From the NCBI RefSeq assembly GCF_020360975.1, contig NW_025408677.1, positions 620,001 through 684,000 on the forward strand: 64,000 nucleotides of DNA, read 5' to 3'. Below the pieces are notes generated by a model. It saw only the letters and a list, made by a program, of their open reading frames with translations, had not been told where the DNA came from and made no database searches. This document shows, piece after piece, positions 10,353-21,572 of this stretch. The position numbers were made by a program, and so were the translations under genes. The first letter of the stretch is position 1, and every line of letters starts with the position of its first letter. The stretch is from Hirsutella rhossiliensis. Lineage: Eukaryota; Ascomycota; Sordariomycetes; Hypocreales; Ophiocordycipitaceae.

Positions 10353-10972
10353 GGGCCTAAAAGTCGGCCGCCGACCCTGTTCTACAGGGACGGGGGGGTG
10401 CGTTGATTAAGGACAAACGCGTTGATCGGGAAGGAAAAAAAAATTACATAGAATGATGATCCTACTACATAAATGTAAGTACTACTGTTTTCTTACATAA
10501 CCGCGCTAATTTCAAATTCCATCAACACCAACACGCATTTTCGTATAGCAACACATCACTTGGCCGAGAACCTAAGATCGCGATGTCATACAAGAGGCGG
10601 CTGACTTGGTGACCTTGGAGGCCATAGAGCGTGCCACATTGCAGGTACTGACCCTTGAGGCTGATGGGGTATAAATAATAGGTGACAGCTTCATTGAGGT
10701 ACCGGGCATAAATTTGAAGTCATCAAGGCAGAGCTAGAATAATAGTATCTTCATCAGTTTCAGGTCACGATGGTATATAGAATCCCCGACTTGTTGCATA
10801 CATCGTACTGGCGGGATTAGTTATGCGTTTAACCGATTAAATGTAATACTTTGTTTAGCTAATAAATTTGCGGGGCTAAGAAGTACCTGCCTTTCCCCAA
10901 TCAACGCGTTTGTCCTCAATCAACGCACCCCCCGTCCCTGTGGAACAGGGTCGGCGGCCGACTTTTAGGCCC
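10353..10972. mobile_element. MITE-like element with about 80-bp terminal inverted repeats
   Basis: A 620-bp segment begins GGGCCTAAAAGTCGGCCG and ends with its reverse complement. The two ends match over about 80 bp (10353-10434 against 10891-10972) with few differences, and each contains GCGTTGAT twice. The interior, about 450 bp, is AT-richer and has no coding frame, so the element is non-autonomous. Flanking CCTGGT (10347-10352) and CCTAGT (10973-10978) could be an imperfect target duplication, but the superfamily is not decided. Confidence 0.8.
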
Positions 10973-10994
10973 CCTAGTAGATGATGTTAGTGCC

Positions 10995-11284
10995 GCGTTC
11001 CGCATTAATAGCGAAGGTGCGGAATGCGAATTGTCAAACACAGGCTATGTGCGCCATTTGCAGCGTCAACTGCTGGAGTGTGCATTCCACTTTTGCCTGC
11101 GTGGTGCAATGGTCAATGTGACACGAATAGATAGTAGACTGTTATCGTCTAAAACTCTAGACTAAATTTGGAATGCTAGGAATAACGTCCCGCATTAATA
11201 GCGAAGGTGCAGAATACAAATTAGCAGGTGGTACACTGTTATCGCCTAAAACTCTAGACGAAGTTGGAATGCTAGGAATAACTT
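10995..11284 (+). repeat. Interspersed direct repeats
   Basis: Two modules are each present twice. The first, with core GCATTAATAGCGAAGGTGC, lies near 11002-11026 and 11189-11212. The second, containing AAAACTCTAGAC and TGGAATGCTAGGAATAAC, lies near 11143-11188 and 11235-11282. In the first copy GCGTTCCGCA and TGCGGAATGC form a near-perfect stem. This could be the end of a decayed element; no gene is visible up to 11465. Confidence 0.65.
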
Positions 11285-11559
11285 ATTACGTCTTAGTATC
11301 ATTAATCCTCATACAAGTTTGGAACCGTCACATTAGTCGCTACGCATGCAATTAATGGCCTATTTAGTTATCTACGACATAATGGTACGCGCAGGACACG
11401 GCTAAGGGTAAATAGAATAATTAACGTCTTCACAGACCTAGGGATAATCTGATCATCAATAGCGCATGCGACTTCCTGAGTCTCGCGCTCGTAGATGCAA
11501 AAACCCTGATACTTTTCACTTCATGATTCTTGAATTTCTTGTCAAGCCGGGGGCGCTGC

Positions 11560-11960
11560 ACGATGTGACGGTACAAGGCACGAACGAGGTCGAGTGCGGC
11601 TTGGACAAAGTGATTGTCTACAAGGAGAGAAAGGGGAAAGAACCACGTAGTTCACCTGCTCTGCCGCTGGCATATCAACAAAACGTTCTTACCAAGTGCA
11701 AAAGCACTTCCTGCTGCAATAAAGGAAGGAGATCGCACAATCCGAGCCCCTACGTTCACAGCCTTCCTCAAAGAGTGGGCAGGCATCGTTAACACCCTAA
11801 TGAGGCTATCTATAACACACTGGTCCCCGCGTTCGAAGCAGCCGGCCATCCGCAGGCCGCCGTGGATTACGCTATCAATACGTGGCTAGACCCCTGGAAG
11901 GAGAAGTTCGTGATGTGCTTCGTTGACCGGCACCGGCACAACAGCCTTAAACTTGGCAGA
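11560..11960 (+). pseudogene. Fragment of a second MULE transposase
   Basis: The motifs LLCRWHINKTFL and APTFTAFLKEWAGIVN, then in a shifted frame NEAIYNTLVPAF, AAVDYAINTWLDPWKEKF and VMCFVDRHRHN, are the part of a MULE transposase that follows the second catalytic Asp. The N-terminal half, the C-terminus and recognisable TIRs are missing, and at least one frameshift lies near 11790. It differs from the MULE at 5033-8551, so it is another family. Confidence 0.75.
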
Positions 11961-12024
11961 CCGCGCTTCAGTCGCTGAAGGTAGGACGCTGAACACTTGG
12001 AGAAACTGACCTTCAAGTAGGCCT

Positions 12025-12133
12025 CAGGCTTTCTAATCATACGCGTATGATTTAGTTAAATCATATATAAATCATATATTGCCCATATACATATACCATA
12101 CAGCCCCAGGCGTATGATCATATATGATCATAC
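12025..12133 (+). mobile_element. Truncated hAT element, un-RIPped left end
   Basis: CAGGCTTTCTAATCATACGC at 12025 matches the terminal repeat of the RIPped hAT at 38666 (TAGGCTTTCTAATTATACGC) with only C-to-T changes, and similarity continues for about 60 bp. No matching right end is visible before 13 kb, so this is a fragment. It is interrupted by a solo LTR 109 bp inside. Confidence 0.7.
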
Positions 12134-12367
12134 TGTCACGGGCTGTGCCCGGCTTGGTGGACCCGGTTGTACCGGGTCCGGTGGGTCGTGCTGGGTGGCA
12201 GCACCGGCCCGCCCGCGGACCCGGAAGCTGCGAGAACATTCTGTGAAGGGTAATATAAGCTCGCACTCGAGGCTACGCCTCAAGTTCAGCTTCCTTTCCT
12301 CCTCAGCTCTAGATAGACAACACATAGGCACCTGCTTGTTGAGTAAACTCCGGGCCAGCCTCTTACA
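12134..12367 (+). mobile_element. Solo LTR, family A (un-RIPped)
   Basis: A 234-bp LTR starting TGTCACGGGCTGTGCCC and ending GCCTCTTACA, with a perfect 5-bp target duplication CATAC (12129-12133 and 12368-12372). RIPped copies of the same LTR lie at 20802-21005 and 41501-41737. The internal AATATAAGCTCGC is a candidate TATA box. No matching internal region is present in the window. Confidence 0.92.
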
Positions 12368-12372
12368 CATAC

Positions 12373-13080
12373 GCTGGATAAAGTTGTGCCGAGGTCAACA
12401 TGGTCAGGCAAGGAAGTCGGCGGCACCCTGGCGCTTGCCCAATGCCCATTCTCCTAGTCCTGAAAGGCCACTCTTTCCGATAGATACAAAAATAGAGAAT
12501 GCCTGAATAACATATCGGTTGCTGAAGCTAACTCTGTGCAACTCGGACTGCTGTATTATGTAACCCCGCTCCGCTCAGAAACTACCAATTTCGCTGCGAA
12601 GCTGGTGGAAGCAGGGTGGTCAATGTCCGAGGAAGGACTCATATACAGAAAATTTGCCCAAAGGCATGGCATGGGACGATTTTTACAAGAGTGAAGAGGT
12701 TGTGGGAAGACGAATACAAGAACTTACCAACCGTTTGTAATACCGTAGTGGCTGCGAGGCTCTCTGAAGTAGTTATTTGTCGAACTGGTAGTTCAACCTG
12801 GCCGAAAGTCATAAAACATCCCAGTGTATCTGCGCGAACAGTAGGGTTCAATCTGGTGCGTCCGCCAACGCAGAAATTAAGGACTGAGATGTCGCTGTCT
12901 CGAAGGCTTGTCTCCGAGTACCTTGCGTCCATTACTGTTTTCCAAGCTAAAGCGGTGAGGACGTCATTTGTTGAATAATTTCGTATTTCTGCGAGGTTAC
13001 TGCAACGCGAAACATCTCTCTTCAGACGTGTGAGAGCATCAGGGCTAAGGCAAAAACGTGACCGAGATAACCCTCGGTAG
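12373..13080. other. No recognisable gene
   Basis: Open frames on both strands around 12616-12978 do not resemble a known family. The end of the Crypton-type recombinase may reach into 13022-13080. Confidence 0.35.
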
Positions 13081-14720
13081 TTAAAACGCCACGAACTTGT
13101 GTTGCAGTGTCCGTGAGCACGGTGAATTCTGGATGGTCCTCGATCCGTCCTTCAAAGCCAAGTGAGGAATAGTCCGTTGTAAGACGTACGGGGGTTCGTG
13201 AGCCGCACGCGCGAGGAAGTAGTCCCCCGGGGAAGCCGAGAAGCCGGCGACGATACGCATGAACTGCCGCGGTAGGTGCGTAAGATATGCCTGGCAGAGC
13301 ACGCTCTGGTTCCAGCGGCCGGCCTGCGAGATCTGGGCGAGCGACGTGCCATGGGTCTCCGCGTCCTGGGCGCCCACCCTGCGCGGGAGGTGCGTCTTCT
13401 TCGACGCGATAAGGCCGGCAGCGCCGAAGATACGCCAGGTCTCTTGTAGCTGCGTCGGGTACGAGCTCCTGCTCGCGGTCCCGCCCGACGAGGACCTTGA
13501 TCCGATACCAGTCCTGACGGCGCCGGAAGGACGGGGCGGTTCGCCGGCGACGTGCCAGCGCCAAAGAAGAGCTGTGCTAGGGCCCGTACAGAATAAGGGG
13601 TCCTTGTGCCGGAGCGCGCCCATAAACTCCTTCCTCGCCGTCTTATTTAGCTTGCCGTCCCGTAAAAGGCTTACCAGGCAACTACAGGGGGTCGGGCCCT
13701 CCGAAGGCGGATAGTCGAGTAGGGATAGGTCTGCAAGCTCCATCTTGCGGCGGTTCTCCCCCCGTAAGAGGTAGTAGTGGCCGAAGAGGAGGTCGACTCG
13801 CGTACGGAGGTTTTGCGGCGTATACGCGGCGCCAGTGAGAAGGAGATCCTGGATCCGAAGCCATTCATCGGGGAGGTAGCTGGCCTGGATCCCGTCGCTT
13901 CCCGCGGTCTTTAAAGGAGGCGCGGTCGTGCTTCCCCCGCTGCCGGCCCCGTTGCTCAAGGAATCCTCGTACGGCGGCGCCCGGGATTCTCCGTATTCGC
14001 GTTGCCGTGAGCCACCCGGAGCCTCCATAGCTCGACAACGGCCGCGATATAGGCGTCGATAGTGCCCCTCGTAAGCAAATACCCTTCGGTAAGGTCTACT
14101 GCAGCCGTCGCGAGGCCTGTGGATGGCACGTAGCCCTCGCGGTCGTCAGCGAGCAGCTCGGCGGCCTCGGCCAGGGGGACCTCCAAAGCTTCGGCCAGGC
14201 TTTCGGCCTCTGCCATGGCCGTGGCCTCGAGCTGCTCCTGTTCGCGCTGTTGCCGTACCTGTACGGCCTCGCCGTTGCCGTTGCCCCTAACCTTACCCGC
14301 GCGCGGCTTCTTCTGCGGCGGCACAACGCGTCGTAACAGGATATCCTCTTTGAGCCACGCCGCCAGCTTGTCCGGCGTTACGAGCTCGCCGTCGGGCCAG
14401 CTATAGAGCTCGCCGTCTTCTGCAGCCCGAGGCGCATGGCACCAGGCCTATACGTATCAGCCCGAGGCGTATGGCACCAGGCCTATACGTATTTGTCTGT
14501 TAGCCGCCCAGGGGGCCGTACGTGACAGGGATCGAAGTGGAGGACCGGCCGGGGACGCGCCTTCCACTCCCGCTGCTTCGCCGCGTAACTCCGCGCCGTG
14601 TTCGCCGGCTGTTCGTCCTTCTTCGCCTGGATGCCCGCCCTCCGGGCGGCACGGCGCGCTCGTCAGCTGCCGTGTACGAGTCGTCCGCGGCCATCTCGGT
14701 CGATCGGGCAACGTTCTACG
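13081..14720 (-). pseudogene. Crypton-type tyrosine recombinase (GCR1_C-like), frameshifted
   Basis: The minus strand from about 14720 encodes a fungal Crypton-type recombinase. In order: TARSYAAKQREWKAR (about 14590), LVTPDKLAAWLKEDILLRR (about 14380-14330), a Glu/Ala-rich linker, LTRGTIDAYIAAVVELW (about 14070), RVDLLFGHYYLLRGENRR with the first catalytic Arg (about 13780), then KKTHLPRRVGAQDAETHG, QAGRWN and QAYLTHLPRQF, which supply the His, second Arg and Tyr of the R-H-R-Y set. Such enzymes cut and rejoin DNA through a Tyr-DNA bond. Breaks lie near 13990 and in 13450-13570, and a 35-bp duplication (14426-14495) disturbs the N-terminal part. No RIP stops are seen. It could be an old domesticated gene rather than a mobile copy. 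Confidence 0.75.
14426..14495. repeat. 35-bp tandem duplication inside the recombinase gene
   Basis: Two adjacent 35-bp units, CCCGAGGCG(C/T)ATGGCACC..., differ at a few positions. They lie between the TARSYAAKQREW and LVTPDKLAAW parts of the recombinase and break its frame. Confidence 0.85.
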
Positions 14721-14755
14721 GGGCGAATGTCTGGGCTGGTGTTGGCCGGAAACCC

Positions 14756-14840
14756 GATAAGTTGGGTGGGAACTTATCAAATGCACTTATCAGGCGTCCT
14801 GCACACGATTTCACGGGCGGCGTTTTGCGGGCGATAAGTG
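14756..14840. promoter_or_regulatory. Cluster of inverted GATAAGT motifs upstream of the recombinase
   Basis: GATAAGTT (14756-14763) and AACTTATC (14771-14778) form a perfect 8-bp inverted repeat around a 7-base loop. A second perfect pair, CACTTATC (14784-14791) and GATAAGTG (14833-14840), brackets the next 41 bases. All four lie just 5' of the minus-strand recombinase start. They could be recombinase binding or crossover sites, GATA-factor sites, or chance. Confidence 0.4.
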
Positions 14841-14854
14841 GTCACGTGGCCTAA

Positions 14855-17800
14855 GTGAATTACGACGCAATTGCGGGCACCACCGATAAGCAGGACCCTC
14901 TCGAGCCCCCTCTTCGTCCTAGGGCAACGGACTTTGCAGAGGGAGCTACCCTCTTCTCCGAGCTAACCTCTGCACAACAGAGAGCCTTTTCTGCTACCTT
15001 AGGCGACTACGAGAGTTACCGAAAGGAATACCTCTACGAAACGAAGCTACTAACTACTACACGCACGGCGATAACGGAATCCGTTAGTGCCGCAAAGCTA
15101 ATCACTCTTCGAGAGGAAGAGACTCCTAGGCAGTGGCTTTTAAAGCTCGAGACCTCGACAGCTCCCTCGAGGGGCTATATGACTAACTGTATTAGGAAGA
15201 CCTATACGGCACACCTAGGAGCCTTTTCTGCTAGGAACCTGCTAGCTTCTTCGTGGCTAGCTAAGTAGGAAGAGATCCTCGAAGAAGCTAACCAATACTT
15301 CCTCATAGAAGCTCTTTCCGGCTAGTGGCTACGGGATATATCACTGCTAATAAAGCCTATTAGTGACGGTTACTCGACTATCTTTCGAGAAGCTAGCCGG
15401 GAACTAGACGAAGAGGCTGCTAGAGTACAACAGCAAGCAGTCTTATTCCTTCGTGGCCAGCTCTCGACCTAGACGGCTCGACCTGCTGCCCCTGCAGCTG
15501 CTGCAGCCCCTATTGCTGCGGTTCCCGCTGCTGCTGCTGCGGCTGTTGCCCCTCCGGCTCCTCCTCCCTCGAGAGCCTCAACGCCGTCGTTAACTGCAGC
15601 TGCGGCCCCAGGCCCGGCCCCGGCTCCGCATCTTACTCCGGGCCCGGCCCCGGTCCCGTTAGTCAGACCGGCCCGACTAGTCCCCCAATGGACCTTTCAG
15701 TCCGTTAGTCGAAAAATCAGGGAACTAGTCGAAATCGAACCTCTTTATTAAAATCAGCAATAAGGGGTAAAAAGGGGGGGTTTTTAAGCAGACCTTCCGG
15801 AAAGGGACGAGGATTCCTCGAAGAGACAACGTACGAGGAGGAATCGACCTACCTACTAAGCATGCAAAAAGCCCCATCGGCTAGAAGACTACTAGCAGGT
15901 CTTCGAGGAAAACCGACCTAAAGGAGTCAACCCTTTAAAGAGGCTATAAGAAACAGTACAATAGTCTCTTAAGGAGGACCCCTCGTTGCAGAAGAAGATA
16001 GACGAGATTCGGGTTGCTAAGAAATAGCAACTAATACCGCTGCCCCTATTCGAGCCGTAAATTCGAGGAAAAATCGTTGGTATAGCAAATCCGGCATTCG
16101 TCTTCCCCACGGATCAGCAAAACCAACCGTTAGAGCCCTTTAATTATCCCCTATAAAAATCAGCTATCCTTGACTCTGGTGCTTCCCTCGACATCTGCAA
16201 CACACTCTCACGTTTCCGGTCCTTTAAGAAGGCACGAAGGGAATATCTTATTGCCGGGGAATCGACCGTACGGATAGAGGGATATAGAAGGGTAAATTTT
16301 ACGATGAAATTACCTAACGGGTCTTTACGAATTCTTCGACGGAAAAGGGTAGCTTTTTGCCCTCGATTTTTAACGAGCCTAATTTCCTTCCGCCTTCTTC
16401 GAGAGGAAGGAATCTTCTAGGATACGACGTCTAAGCCTACGAGGCTAGTCTAGAAGAATCAGACTATTGGGCTCATCGAGGAAAAATTCGGTCAATTTAT
16501 TCTCGAATTCCGACCTATCCTTAGGAAGGAACCACTCGAGAAGTCAGCTTTCCCTACTAGGAGGAATAGGTCTACCACAAAGGACCCTCTTCCGGCAGCC
16601 CAAGGAGACGGCATTCTTTGGCACGCACGACTTGGTCACCCGGGCCCCTTAGCTTTACATAAGCTAGGACAACAACAGGGCGTACGAATAAGGGGCCTAA
16701 AGACCGTCGAATGCGAACACTACGGCCAAGGAAAGACCAGGAGACGAATTTCCAGACGAACGCCTTTACGGCCGGACCAGCCGTGTAAGGAAATTTAGGT
16801 CGACTAGACCGACGTCTCTAGGGATCAGGAAAGCTTCGTTAGGGTAATGTTTTTCACAGACGCTTTTTTAGGGATGGTTTTCCCCTATTTCTTACGGACC
16901 TACCTAAGTAAGCATAACTAGTCTGCCCTTAGGGACTTCGTTAACTAGATAAAATCCTACTTTGGCTACGAGGTAAAGAAGATACGGTCTAACGGAGAGC
17001 TATTTACGAAGGATATCTTAAATTGGCTTCGAAAAAGGGGCATTTTACCCCTACCGTTAGCACCGAATACCCAGGCCTAGAACGGAGGGGCAGAAAGATC
17101 AGGGGGTGCTGTGATAGAAAGGGCCCGTATGATAAGACTTGCTGCGAGGCTTCCCTACGACCTTTAGAGGGAAGTCGTTGAGACCGCCTATTACCTTCGG
17201 AACCGGACCCTAAGGACCTAAGGAATAGACTGGAAATCCCCCCTTAAGCTCTTTACGAAGAAGAGGGCCTCGCTAGCCCACCTTCGTGCCTACGGCTATA
17301 AGGCATACGCTATGACTGCCGATGCATAGCTAAAAAGGAAGAAGAAAAGAAAGCTTAATCCTAGAGCCTTTATTAGTTACCTCGTTAGTTATAATTCTAC
17401 GAATATCTTCTAGATCTGGATTCCTCTTCTACGGAAGGTTATTTCGACTAGGGATGTGATTTTCGACGAATCTAGCTTCTTCGACGGAAAGAGGGATCAA
17501 CAGCCCCTCTTACTCTCTCAACGTTAGCTAATTTAGAAGATTTAAATCCCCCCTTCCTAACAGTCTTAAGAAGAGGTCCTAGACGAGGAAACGGAAGAAG
17601 AAACCGACGTCGAAGCAGTCGAGGATAACGCCGACTTCGAAGAGGAAGCTACTAGATCAAATGATCTAGACGAAGAAGGAGACTATAGGAAAGCGGTAGA
17701 GCTAGAATACGCCTACCTCCCTACGCCTCCTCTTACGGAATAAGAAGAAGATCTAGAAGCAGCTTTTTTAGTTAGTCTTCCCGTCTCGAACCCTAAGGGG

Positions 17801-19943
17801 GTGGGAAAGGCACCTCTCTCGAAGGATTACCCGGCTGCCTTTTTATCCCTGCTTCGAGAAGCAAAGGAAGGTATAGGGCCCGATACGAAAGAAGACTAAT
17901 TTCTCCCCTATTTCGATCGTTTTTCCGACTTCTACCCAACGCCAATAGAAGACGGTTCCCACGGAGCGTTCACAGCAGGCCGGCTTTTTAAGCCAGTATT
18001 AGCAAGGAAGGTATATAAAAGAGACCTCCCGGACCTACTAGCAAACTAGAAGCAGCTAGAAAGACACCCCTTTAGAGACTAGTTTTTCTAGGCCCAGAAA
18101 GACCACCTAGCCTCACACGAAGACATAGGGTCTTTCGAAGAGGTCCTCAAGGAAAAGGCAAGAGGAAAACAGGTCCTTAGCTATAAGTGGGTCTTTATCT
18201 ATAAGACTAATAAACACGGCTTCCTTTAAAAGTGCAAAGCCCGGCTAGTTATCTATAGGAATTAATAGGAAAAAGGGGATCTTCCTACTAGGGCAACTAC
18301 CCTAGCAGGGATGTCTTTTCGGACCCTTATAGCTATAGCAGCAGAATTCGACCTCGAGCTCGAATAGATGGATGCAGTTAACGCCTTTGTTAACTGTCTA
18401 CTCGAGGAAGAAGAAGAAGTTGTCTATATGCGCCTTCTACTAGGCTTCCAACAGCTAGGAAAGGTTCTACGGCTTAGGAAAGCTCTATACGGACTAAGAA
18501 GATCACCCCTTCTATAGCAACAGCATTTAATAGGTTCCCTCGAAGCCCTAGGCTTTAAGAAAGTCCCTTAGGAACCGTGTATAATGTAGAAGGGTAAAAT
18601 CACGGTCTTCTTCTACGTCGACGACATTATCTAGGCCTACCTAAAAGAGGAAGAAGCAACTGCTAGGGAGGCTATAAAAGGCCTATAACAAAGGTATAAG
18701 ATAACCAGGCTAGGGGAGCTAAAGTGGTTCCTAGGGATACGAATCCTTAGGAATAGGTCCTAACGGACTATCTAGCTTACCTAGGACGCCTATATTAATA
18801 AGGTCGCTTATAAATTCCTCCCTAATTCCCTCGATAAGAAGCTTCCCTCTACGCCTATATTAGACGAAGAGCTTTTGCCTAATCCGTCCTTTTAAGCTAG
18901 GAGCAAGAGAAACACTAATACTAATAGAAGGTAGGCTCCTGCTTTTTCAGCTATTTCTACTAGACCGGATATCTCTTTTACGGTCTCCCGGCTAGCTAGG
19001 CATAACCAGAATCCTAGCCCTAGGCATTAAGAAGCAGCAGACAGAGCTATCCTTTATCTTTATTTAACGAGATCATATAGTCTGCGCCTAGGAGGGCAGG
19101 GAAGGAAATCAGCTACCGAAATCTTCCTCTGTTCGAGCGATTCGTCCTTTGCGGACAATTTATTAGACAGAAAGAGCTCATAGGGGTATATTATGTCCCT
19201 TTTTAGAGGAACTATTGCTTAGAGAGCTTCGAAGCAAGCTACCGTCACTATATTAAGCACGGAGGCAGAGCTACTAGCTCTTTTAGAAGCGTCAAAAGAA
19301 GCGATTTTCCTTAGCCGGCTACTAATATCGTTACGACTGCAAATTCCGTCCCCGTTAGCTATAGAATGCGATAACACGTAGACTATACGAATTCTTACGG
19401 AGGAAAACAGCAAGCTATCGACCCGGCTACGGCATATCGATATCCACTAGCATTGGTTACGCTAAGAGGTCTAAAGGGGACTAATTTCCGTCCGTTAGGT
19501 TCCAACGGTATCAATAAAAGCCGACGGTCTTACGAAGCCCCTGCTAAAGCAGAAGCTAGCTGTCTTTTTATAGCAAATAGGGCTAGAAGACGTTCGAGAG
19601 AAGCTGTCCTTAGAGGCCCGCCTTAAGAGTCTACGAGAGGAGCTAATGGCCCGTACGAGAAGGTAACGTCTGCAGCCGAAGAAAAGGAAGAGATTTTCCC
19701 TTTAGAGGGCCCCCTATTTTGATTGGGTTTTTCCCTTCTAAGAAGGCCCCCTTTCTTATAGGACTTTCCCCTCTTTAGGCCCCTTTTCCTTAAGTAGGTT
19801 TAAAAGAGCCTAGGGACCCGAAAGGGCCCCTGCTTTCCTCGAGTAAAGGGAGAAGTGTAGAGCTAAGAACCTCCTCTATACGCTCACTAGCCCGAAGCCG
19901 TATTAGCTATGCCCTTAAGGGGCAGGCTATAGCTAAGGGGGTG
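14855..19943 (+). pseudogene. Copia retrotransposon gag-pol, 5'-truncated and RIP-damaged
   Basis: The gag part (14855-15400) includes RQWLLKLETSTAP. A degraded CCHC knuckle (CKKPHRLEDY, where the last Cys became Tyr) lies near 15862. The protease ILDSGASLDICN is near 16165. The integrase has WHARLGHPGPLALHKLG (about 16620) and NGGAERSGGAVIERAR (about 17080). The RT has LRKALYGLRRSPLL and an intact YVDD in VFFYVDDII (about 18610), followed by GELKWFLGIRI. The RNase H ends with STEAELLALLEASKEAIFL and ADGLTKPLLKQKL (to about 19570). TAG/TAA stops repeatedly replace Trp and Gln codons, as RIP produces. The first 400 bases are nearly free of stops. I see no 5' LTR upstream, only the Crypton region, so the 5' end is lost. 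Confidence 0.88.
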
Positions 19944-20420
19944 TGTCGCGAAGCGTGGCCTAATTTCGCAGTTCTCGGAGATATCCCTTAGCACGAGGGA
20001 CCTAGGAAGCTAAAAAATAGGTTTTAAGGAAGGAGCTAAAAGGAGGTGCAGAGAGGAGGGTAGGGGCAAGAGGGGAAGCAGAAGTAGCGATGGCTTCCTA
20101 TGGAGGTAGCGAGAGATAAGACGGATGTGCCGGCAACGGCTAGAAAGGAGGGGAAAAACCGGCAAAAAGCTCGGTAGTCGAGAGGACATTAGTAGCTTCT
20201 TTAAGTAGGATCTTCTTTATTAATTGAGATACTAGACGGGTATAAAGAAGGGCGTTGGATAGAGGAAAGAAGGAGAATTAAGGCAATATAACAATCACTC
20301 CCCTGCCGCAATTGCTGCTCCCGTAAGAATTAAATCTCTCTGCCCTGCCTGTCCGACCCCTTACTTCTAATTTCACCTTCGTGCATTTTTATGCACTTCT
20401 CGCATCTCTCTTCGCGAGAA
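19944..20420 (+). repeat. 3' LTR of the RIPped Copia (right edge approximate)
   Basis: It begins TGTCGCGAAGCG directly after a polypurine tract (CTAAGGGGGTG) that follows the pol gene. The likely end is near CTTCGCGAGA, which mirrors the start. No second LTR is available for comparison, so the right boundary is uncertain. Confidence 0.6.
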
Positions 20421-20801
20421 TTATATAACGCCCTAAGAACTATTAGTAGTAGCAGGACTAGGAAGATAGGGCACTACCGCCTAGATAATATAAATACTAT
20501 CGATAACTATTAACTTAAAGGACTATAAAGTAAAAGTGCTAATATAAGATACTAAGCAACCGTAGGAGTATAGGAGAACTATATATAGTAATTTAGCGGC
20601 GGCTCTAAGTTAAAATAAAGAGTAAATACCTAGGGGCTTAGTTAATATAGTCTATAATAGTCTATTTAGGCTATTAAAATTAAGAGGTTATAGATTATCT
20701 TAATAGATAGCCCGACTAAGGACTAGGGAACGTTATCTATAAGGCTAATCTAACCGTCTAGTCTATAGTAAGTTATAAGGCTAAGAGACTTCGTACTATT
20801 A
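20421..20801. other. RIP-degraded, AT-rich sequence of unknown origin
   Basis: Dense TAG/TAA on both strands and few CA/TG dinucleotides. No protein signature could be read. Confidence 0.4.
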
Positions 20802-21005
20802 TATCGCGGGCTATGCTTAGTATTATAGACCTAGTAGACTCTAGCCTTACTATATAAAGCCGGCTATAACGATAATATTCTATCGTTATAGTTATAAGTT
20901 TATACTTAAAGCGAAGCCTTAAGTTTACCTTTACTTTCTTTTAGCTTTAGATAGATAACGTCTAGGTACCTACTTATTAAATAAACTCTACGTAAGCCTC
21001 TTATA
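20802..21005 (+). mobile_element. Solo LTR, family A (RIPped, shortened)
   Basis: TATCGCGGGCTATGC at the start and AAGCCTCTTATA at the end match the ends of the family A LTR at 12134-12367 with mostly C-to-T and G-to-A changes. The flanks TATTA (20797-20801) and CGTTA (21006-21010) differ only by such transitions, so they are probably a RIP-altered target duplication. The middle is diverged and about 30 bp shorter. The next segment, 21006-21232, shows no gene. Confidence 0.7.
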
Positions 21006-21232
21006 CGTTATACCTATTATTTATTAAAGGCGGCTATAATTAACTCGGACTTAAGAATATCGCTCTTATCGTCGCTATAAAGCTTATAATAATATTATAA
21101 TAGGTAGTAATAATAGCTTTTTTAATAAGAGAGTAAAACCTTTTCTCTTCTATAGGCTATTAGTAGCCTATTAGTAGAGAAGAAACTTTTTAAGCTACCC
21201 GACTATACTTCTACCTCTCTAGCCCTAATAGC

Positions 21233-21503
21233 TGTCACACATAGGATATCAGCCTCCAACAGTCTGACCCCCTATTCGCACAGTCCGTTTCCACATTTCC
21301 CCACAGAAACTTCTAGGAGGCATCATCAACGCATCAGTGGCTTCCAGATGATCTGATCAGATGCTTCCATTCACTACCATTCCCTTCCATTCTCATATTC
21401 AGGCAGTCTATAAAGATCTCGCCTCTTTCCCACCTTAGATAGCAGAATCAAGAGTCTTCCAGTCCCTGATCTTTATGCCCACTTGCTCATCCTCCGTGCG
21501 ATA
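21233..21503 (+). repeat. 5' LTR of the young Copia
   Basis: Starts TGTCACACATAGG and ends CCGTGCGATA, so the ends are TG...TA rather than TG...CA; the target duplications here and at the solo copy 26771-27006 confirm the end. TCTATAAAGATC is a likely TATA box. Confidence 0.93.
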
Positions 21504-21515
21504 GTTATGAGCCCG
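21504..21515 (+). promoter_or_regulatory. Primer-binding site matching the initiator tRNA-Met anticodon arm
   Basis: GTTATGAGCCCG directly follows the 5' LTR. It is the reverse complement of CGGGCUCAUAAC, the anticodon-arm sequence of eukaryotic initiator tRNA-Met (CAU anticodon). This points to priming by an internally cleaved half tRNA, as known for Drosophila copia. Confidence 0.75.
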
Positions 21516-21572
21516 GTCTGCCACTGACTGGGTATCTTATTCTTGTTCACTCCGCTGCGCAGAATAGCTTCC

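Noticed and set aside
12616..12978. Plus-strand ORF of 120 codons after the solo LTR
   Set aside because: No recognisable domain; both strands are open and neither shows a family signature.
14500..14854. 5' LTR of the RIPped Copia
   Set aside because: No similarity to the presumed 3' LTR (19944-20420); this stretch encodes the recombinase N-terminus and its upstream motifs.
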